Positions 7,794-11,611 of a DNA stretch of 11,611 bases are shown piece by piece. Under the pieces are notes generated by a model. It was given only the letters and a program-made list of their open reading frames with translations. It searched no databases and was not told the origin of the DNA. Made by a program: the position numbers and the translations under genes. This DNA comes from an uncultured Lachnospira sp. Its GTDB lineage: Bacteria > Bacillota > Clostridia > Lachnospirales > Lachnospiraceae. The DNA is taken from assembly GCA_900772425.1 (NCBI GenBank), contig CAAHEK010000106.1, positions 1 through 11,611 on the forward strand. Reading direction: 5' to 3'. The number at the start of each line of letters is the position of its first letter. Positions within the stretch are counted from its first letter, which is position 1.

Positions 7794-7972
7794 ACAGTAA
7801 GGGAGAAACTATTTGAGGTGGAAGAATTCGTACGATCCACACGCCGATGGTAATGACAGGGGAAACCCGAGAGATGCAGGAGAAACGTACGCCTGCCAAA
7901 TAGTTTCTTCATACTATATAATTAGAATATGAGCAGATAACAGCCACCAATCGAGAGATTGGTGGCTGTTAT
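7794..7972 (+). ncRNA. unidentified structured RNA with a predicted kissing-loop
   Basis: No protein frame accounts for this stretch, but it folds well on paper. A 14-bp closing stem pairs 7802-7815 with 7897-7910, of which the inner 11 bp (GAAACTATTTG with CAAATAGTTTC) are perfect and one outer pair is G-U. Inside are three hairpins: GTGGA/TCCAC (7818-7822 with 7836-7840), GGG-GAAA-CCC with a GNRA-type loop (7859-7868), and GCAGG/CCTGC (7876-7880 with 7892-7896). The first and third loops both contain CGTACG (7829-7834 and 7886-7891), which is self-complementary, so the loops could pair. Single-stranded joiners are purine-rich and contain GATG twice. A strong promoter lies just upstream and a 16-bp hairpin downstream, giving a transcript of about 180 nt. 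I compared it from memory with common riboswitches, self-cleaving ribozymes, 6S, SRP RNA, tmRNA and group I and II intron domains and recognised none. The 3' end is uncertain. Confidence 0.62.
7937..7972 (+). terminator. 16-bp hairpin ending the structured RNA
   Basis: Bases 7937-7952 pair perfectly with 7957-7972 around a GAGA loop. GCAG (7933-7936) and CTGC (7977-7980) could extend the stem past a 4-base bulge. The stem is GC-rich (CAGCCACC core), but no real T run follows, so termination strength is uncertain and it could be a stabilising 3' stem. Confidence 0.5.
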
Positions 7973-7989
7973 ATATCTGCATTATAAAC

Positions 7990-8030
7990 GTTATAACAAC
8001 AATTCAGCGTATGCGTGTTATAACTTTTTA
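7990..8030 (+). terminator. second hairpin with T5 tract
   Basis: GTTATAACA (7990-7998) pairs with TGTTATAAC (8016-8024) across a 17-base loop, followed at once by TTTTTA. This could be the actual or backup plus-strand terminator for the structured RNA. The stem is AT-rich and therefore weak. Confidence 0.4.
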
Positions 8031-8045
8031 ATTATACTGGTGATA

Positions 8046-8260
8046 CTAATTTGGTAAATATAATAAATAAAGCTTATTAGAAGATGCCTCTAACTTAAAG
8101 TATCCATCGCCTACTTCATTTGTTACAACATTGTCAGGAGCTTCAACACGCTTGCCATTCCAAGATTGAGCTAAAGTAGATTGAACAAATGTATATCCTT
8201 TCAGCATTTGAAAAATCAGGTTCAGCACTTATGGTAAAAATTATGTATAGTTAAATTAAC
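8046..8260 (-). pseudogene. 3' remnant of an unidentified gene, frameshifted
   Basis: On the minus strand a 60-residue frame ends at TAG 8046-8048 with the sequence GYTFVQSTLAQSWNGKR, VTNEVGDGYFKLEASS and finally LYLLYLPN. This reads like the C-terminal end of a larger protein rather than a complete small one. The only start is a GTG (8226-8228) directly after a stop and with no visible ribosome site. In another minus frame the bases just upstream (about 8205-8250) encode ISAEPDFSNAE, which would join sensibly to GYTFVQ, so a frameshift near 8200 is likely. The rest of the gene is absent; sequence beyond about 8260 is AT-rich non-coding. I do not recognise the family. Confidence 0.4.
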
Positions 8261-8314
8261 AACTATTGTTTCCAAAAATATAATTTAATCAAAAGAATGA
8301 CTTATTATATTTTA

Positions 8315-8323
8315 TGATATAAT
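8315..8323 (+). promoter_or_regulatory. extended -10 promoter of the nitroreductase gene
   Basis: TGATATAAT (8315-8323) is a perfect extended -10 element (TGn plus TATAAT). No good -35 is found 16-18 bases upstream (GAATGA at 8295-8300), as is common for extended -10 promoters. Transcription would start near 8330, giving a leader of about 37 bases. Confidence 0.55.
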
Positions 8324-8366
8324 TCATTCGGGTTAAAATAAATTTATGGAAAGGAAGTTATAAGAT

Positions 8367-8879
8367 ATGGAATTTTCAGAGGTAATCAAAAACAGATATT
8401 CATGTAAAAAATTTAGTAATAAAAAGGTGGATAAAGAAAAATTAGATGCCATTTTAGAAGCCGGAAGAGTGGCTCCTACAGCAAAAAATCTTCAGGAACA
8501 GCATATATATGTTGTGCAGTCTGAAAGTGGATTGGAAACAATAGATAAGGTAACACCTTGTCGTTACAATGCGCCAACTGTTTTAATTGTTGCCTATAAT
8601 AAAAATAATGTATTTACTTATCCCGGAGAAAAAAGAGACTCAGGAATTGAGGATGCTACCATTGTTGCAACACACATGATGTTAGCAGCATATAATGAAG
8701 GGGTTGACAGCTGCTGGATTAACTTTTTTAATCCTGATGAATTGGCTAAGGCATTCAATCTGCCTGATGATGAAGAAGTTTTAATGCTTCTAGACCTTGG
8801 AATTGCGGATAAGGATGCATCACCATTTCCAAATCATAACAGCAGAAAATCATTAACAGACACAGTTAAATACATCTAA
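8367..8879 (+). CDS. nitroreductase-family flavoprotein
   Basis: The 170-residue protein belongs to the compact FMN-binding nitroreductase family of cytosolic NAD(P)H-dependent oxidoreductases. The N-terminal FMN-phosphate segment is RYSCKKFS (residues 10-17), with Lys14 where many members have Arg (R-x-S-x-R-x-F). APTAKNLQEQHIYVV (36-50) corresponds to the usual APSAxNxQPW region, DATIVATHMMLAAYNEGVDSCWI (96-118) to the central helix, and LLDLGIADKDASPFPNHNSRKSLTDTV (141-167) to the C-terminal glycine and RK region. AAAGGAAG around 8350 supports ATG 8367. It has its own promoter and terminator, so it is probably a single-gene unit. The natural substrate cannot be inferred. Confidence 0.9.
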   Translation: MEFSEVIKNRYSCKKFSNKKVDKEKLDAILEAGRVAPTAKNLQEQHIYVVQSESGLETIDKVTPCRYNAPTVLIVAYNKNNVFTYPGEKRDSGIEDATIVATHMMLAAYNEGVDSCWINFFNPDELAKAFNLPDDEEVLMLLDLGIADKDASPFPNHNSRKSLTDTVKYI

Positions 8880-8938
8880 GATTATTGTCTGTACATGACT
8901 TTTTAATAAATAACAATACAACATTAGTAATCATTATA

Positions 8939-8976
8939 AAATACGGAGACTACGATTGTCGATAGTCTCCGTATTT
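8939..8976 (+). terminator. strong terminator hairpin after the nitroreductase gene
   Basis: AAATACGGAGACTA (8939-8952) pairs perfectly with TAGTCTCCGTATTT (8963-8976) over a 10-base loop, 59 bases after the stop. The arms begin with A and end with T runs, so it could work in both directions. It separates the nitroreductase from the surface-protein gene. Confidence 0.75.
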
Positions 8977-9064
8977 ATTAATTTATCATGTTATCTATAA
9001 TAGTTTTCCTTTTTGTTGACAATAATTGCATAAAAAAGATTGATAAATTTTAAACGAACGCTTG

Positions 9065-9086
9065 CATCGTACATTGATGTACGATG
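9065..9086 (+). promoter_or_regulatory. perfect inverted repeat, likely operator
   Basis: CATCGTACAT (9065-9074) and ATGTACGATG (9077-9086) are perfect 10-bp arms around a 2-base centre. A further TGTACA half-site follows (9085-9090 with adjacent bases). The repeat covers the predicted -35 hexamer of the surface-protein promoter, the classic position for a dimeric repressor. The arms are too close for a stable RNA hairpin loop, favouring a DNA-binding site. The regulator is not encoded in this window. Confidence 0.6.
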
Positions 9087-9101
9087 TACAATCATTATAA
9101 A
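9074..9101 (+). promoter_or_regulatory. candidate promoter of the surface-protein gene
   Basis: TTGATG (9074-9079) and TATAAA (9096-9101) are spaced by 16 bases, predicting a start near 9108 and a leader of about 31 bases. A consensus TTGACA at 9016-9021 further upstream could be another -35 but lacks a well-placed -10. Confidence 0.5.
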
Positions 9102-9138
9102 TAAACGTGAGACAATTACATAATGAGGAGGTACATTT

Positions 9139-11611
9139 ATGAAGAAGATATTAGGATGTTTTATGGCATTTATAATGATTATCGGTCTTCTGCCGGGTTT
9201 ATCTGTAACGGTAAATGCAGCAGATAGTGTTGTCAGCTATAACATATGGGTTGGGGAAGAAGAGGTGACTAGTGATAATCTTTCAGGTACCGGCTGGACC
9301 TATGAACCGGAAAGCGCAACTCTTACATTGAATGATTATTCATATTCGGGAGATGGATACTCTTCGGCAGGAATCTATTCAAAAAATGCCTTAAAAATTG
9401 AATTGATAGGAATTAATTCGGTTACCTGTAATTCTAATTCCAGTGGATGGGCATGTGGCATCCGTGTGATAGGCACGATAAATTCAGTAGGAACATTAAC
9501 AATTAGTGGTAACGGAACGCTTAATGTGACCGGAGGCACAGGCTATACCAGCCATGGACTTAGTGCAGAAAATATAATAATTGAGAGTGGAACGGTCAAT
9601 GCTACAGGAAGGGAGGCTTCTGGAAGCAGTGGAATCTATGCGGCCGGAACATTTACAGTAAATGGAGGAGAAGTAACTGCTACAGCAAGTACTTCTAGTG
9701 CCGGAACTAGCAGAGGAATAGAATGTGACAACTTTATATTGAATAACGGAGAAGTAACTGCTATAGCAGGAGAAGCATCAAGCAGCAGTTATGGAATTCA
9801 GGCTGAAAAAACAATGTCCCATAATATGGGAAGATTGTCTGCTAAGGGAGAGACATGTGCATATATCGTTTCAGGAACAAGATATGGACAGGCTTCAACA
9901 TTTTTAACAGAATCAAAAGACGGTAGTTTATCAGCAGCAGATTTTATATTTACAAAACCTGATTGTACTTATAACGGACAGGCAAAGCCGGCAGTGATAA
10001 CACCAAAAACAGGAATTGACTGTGGAAAAATTACTGTGAAATACTATATTGTAAATGCAGATGGAACAGTAGAGAATAATCCATGTGATAGTGTGCCTGC
10101 GAAATTAGGAACATATAAGGTCAAGATTGATGTCGCTCAGAATGACAAATATAATTTGGCAACAGATTTAACTGACGATTCATGGACTTATACTATTGAT
10201 TATGGCTTTGGTCTGGAAAATATGTATGAAGTGACAGGAGTTGGTGACAGTTGCTGGATAGGTTCCAAGAATACCACGAACAAAGTTATAATAATGGCAA
10301 GCGAAGGATATCAAATTGGAAAAACTACAGACGATTTAGTTAATGCTCAGGTCGATTTTTCTTTTGAAGATACGGATAAGAGTATAAAATGCAGCTTTTA
10401 CTTAAAGGATAAGGAAAATGGAGCAATATATTTCGTGGAAAAATATTATGACATTGATTTACAAGCTCCTGTTATCAGACGTGTAGGAGAGGATGAATCA
10501 TTATCAGACGGAAAATATTGTGAAAAGTTGGAATTTACGGTGAAAGATGATAATCTTGCTTATGTGGCAGAGAATACTGTGGATGGACTCGACTATTTTG
10601 ATATAGAGGAAGAAAAGCATGTATTAGGAGTAGGAACACATACAATAATTGCGCAGGACAAGGCAGGAAATGTAACAAAGGTTACTGTAACTGTTGTATC
10701 GGCTCATCAGTATGAGATAAATTATGAATGGAGTGATGATTTTACAGCTTGTATGGCAACAAAAATCTGTGAGAATTGTAATGATAAAATAGAAGAAATT
10801 GTAAAGACCGATACAAGAATTACACAGTATCAAAGATGTACTGAACCGGAGCTGACTACTTATACAGCAGTATTTACAAAAGAAGGATTTGAAGAGCAAA
10901 AGAAAATATTAGAAACAAAACCGGCACTTGGACATATACTTAATGCAGATGATGGAGACTGCACTACACCTGTAACATGTGCAAGATGTTATGTAATTGT
11001 GGTGCCGGCAAAAGAGCACGATTTTAACGGAACTATGAAGTCTGATGCAAGCGGACATTGGAAGGAGTGCCTAAATGATGGCTGCACTCAGATAGAAAAG
11101 AGTGCACATACACCTGATATTGAAGCAGCAACAGAAAATGAAGATCAGGTATGCAAGGATTGTGGTTATGTATTGGAAGCAAAGTTGGGACATATACATA
11201 AACTTCATCTTGAGTATATTAAGGAAAATCCTTCAACCTGCATGGAAAATGGAAATAAGGCATATTATAGATGTATCGATGATAAGCAGTGTTTCTTAGA
11301 TGAAAATGCAGAGAAATCTATATCTGAATCGGTATTGATTATTCCTGCCATGGGTCATAAAGCCGGTGACTGGATAATTGATAAGAAAGCCAGCGTAACA
11401 GAAGCAGGAAGAAGACATAAAGAGTGTACAGTATGTAAGGAAGTTCTGAAAACAGAGGAAATTGAGAAATTGCAGCCGGTTCTTTATAAGGTACTTGAAG
11501 GAGCAGATGGAACTTATACAATCAATGCAGATTTAAGTTATGCACTTCGTATAGAAGGAGAACTCGGTAAGTTTGTTAATGTTGAGGTTGACGGAATGGT
11601 AGTTGATGGCA
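9139..11611 (+). CDS. large secreted modular surface protein (3' end outside window)
   Basis: The frame starts at ATG 9139, 6 bases after GAGGAGGT, and stays open for 824 codons to the right edge. Residues 1-28 form a signal peptide (KK, a hydrophobic core, then VNAA), so the product is exported. Residues 30-255 hold a beta-helix-like region of short repeats with Gly/Asn/Ser turns, such as TLTISGNGTLNVTGG, FTVNGGEVTATA and FILNNGEVTAIA. Residues 268-355 resemble an MBG/Ig-like module (CTYNGQAKPAV ... LGTYKVKIDVAQ). Residues 385-520 form a second Ig-like part with APVI (443-446), YCEKLEFTVKD (460-470) and HTIIAQDKAGNVT (501-513). From 521 there are cysteine-pair modules: C544/C547, C614/C617, C644/C649, C672/C675, C712/C718 and C763/C766, often with a nearby GH or H. 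No catalytic domain is visible. The architecture is typical of Lachnospiraceae surface proteins. An LPXTG or other anchor would lie beyond the window. Function is unknown; adhesion or glycan binding is only inference. Confidence 0.9.
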   Translation, partial: MKKILGCFMAFIMIIGLLPGLSVTVNAADSVVSYNIWVGEEEVTSDNLSGTGWTYEPESATLTLNDYSYSGDGYSSAGIYSKNALKIELIGINSVTCNSNSSGWACGIRVIGTINSVGTLTISGNGTLNVTGGTGYTSHGLSAENIIIESGTVNATGREASGSSGIYAAGTFTVNGGEVTATASTSSAGTSRGIECDNFILNNGEVTAIAGEASSSSYGIQAEKTMSHNMGRLSAKGETCAYIVSGTRYGQASTFLTESKDGSLSAADFIFTKPDCTYNGQAKPAVITPKTGIDCGKITVKYYIVNADGTVENNPCDSVPAKLGTYKVKIDVAQNDKYNLATDLTDDSWTYTIDYGFGLENMYEVTGVGDSCWIGSKNTTNKVIIMASEGYQIGKTTDDLVNAQVDFSFEDTDKSIKCSFYLKDKENGAIYFVEKYYDIDLQAPVIRRVGEDESLSDGKYCEKLEFTVKDDNLAYVAENTVDGLDYFDIEEEKHVLGVGTHTIIAQDKAGNVTKVTVTVVSAHQYEINYEWSDDFTACMATKICENCNDKIEEIVKTDTRITQYQRCTEPELTTYTAVFTKEGFEEQKKILETKPALGHILNADDGDCTTPVTCARCYVIVVPAKEHDFNGTMKSDASGHWKECLNDGCTQIEKSAHTPDIEAATENEDQVCKDCGYVLEAKLGHIHKLHLEYIKENPSTCMENGNKAYYRCIDDKQCFLDENAEKSISESVLIIPAMGHKAGDWIIDKKASVTEAGRRHKECTVCKEVLKTEEIEKLQPVLYKVLEGADGTYTINADLSYALRIEGELGKFVNVEVDGMVVDG

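Noticed and set aside
7805..7907. Terminal inverted repeats of a tiny mobile element (MITE) instead of an RNA
   Set aside because: The 11-bp perfect ends could be transposon ends, but I saw no target-site duplication directly flanking them, and the internal nested hairpins and upstream promoter fit an RNA better. Not fully excluded.
7802..7910. Known riboswitch, self-cleaving ribozyme or group II intron domain V
   Set aside because: GAAA, GATG and CGTACG invite such comparisons, but the conserved cores of c-di-GMP, guanidine, cobalamin, hammerhead, twister and domain V elements are not present in the right arrangement, as far as I can recall them.
10624..10899. 91-codon minus-strand frame opposite the surface-protein gene
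   Set aside because: It is antisense to a long, convincing coding region, rich in Cys, Ile, Ser and Tyr as expected of a shadow frame, with no family motif seen.
1..11611. CRISPR arrays, tRNA or rRNA genes, complete insertion sequences
   Set aside because: I found no regularly spaced direct repeats, no tRNA cloverleaf with a T-loop motif, no rRNA signature and no transposase frame.

Overview
The window looks like a low-GC Gram-positive chromosome from the class Clostridia, most likely a member of the Lachnospiraceae. I infer this from the AT-rich codon use (many AGA, ATA and AAG codons), strong AGGAGG-type ribosome binding sites, the PyrK/PyrD class 1B dihydroorotate dehydrogenase pair, and the modular secreted protein at the right end, whose Ig-like and cysteine-pair modules are typical of gut Lachnospiraceae. 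No rRNA or tRNA gene is present to pin the genus.

Positions 2-7331 form one tightly packed plus-strand block. The end of a c-di-GMP phosphodiesterase (EAL domain) gene runs with a 4-base gap into pyrC. Then come pyrF, pyrK and pyrD, which with pyrC give the dihydroorotase, dihydroorotate dehydrogenase and OMP decarboxylase steps of UMP synthesis. Two membrane transporter genes, an NhaC-type antiporter and an EamA/DMT exporter, follow with gaps of 12 and 28 bases. Most junctions have a Shine-Dalgarno site touching or overlapping the previous stop codon, so the block probably acts as one operon whose promoter lies left of the window.

Positions 7332-8366 are an island of small and broken elements. 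It contains a PBECR-like nuclease-fold gene interrupted by one in-frame TGA, a compact structured RNA candidate with its own near-consensus promoter, two hairpins, and a frameshifted 3' gene remnant on the minus strand. The RNA (about 7794-7972) is the most novel item. A 14-bp closing stem encloses two hairpins whose loops both carry the self-complementary hexamer CGTACG, so they could form a 6-bp kissing interaction. I could not assign it to any RNA family I know.

Positions 8367-8879 encode a small nitroreductase with its own extended -10 promoter and a strong terminator hairpin. The window ends in a large secreted protein (from 9139, still open at the right edge). Its promoter is covered by a perfect 10-bp inverted repeat, so it is probably controlled by a repressor. 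The protein has a signal peptide, a beta-helix-like repeat region, Ig-like modules and a series of paired-cysteine modules.
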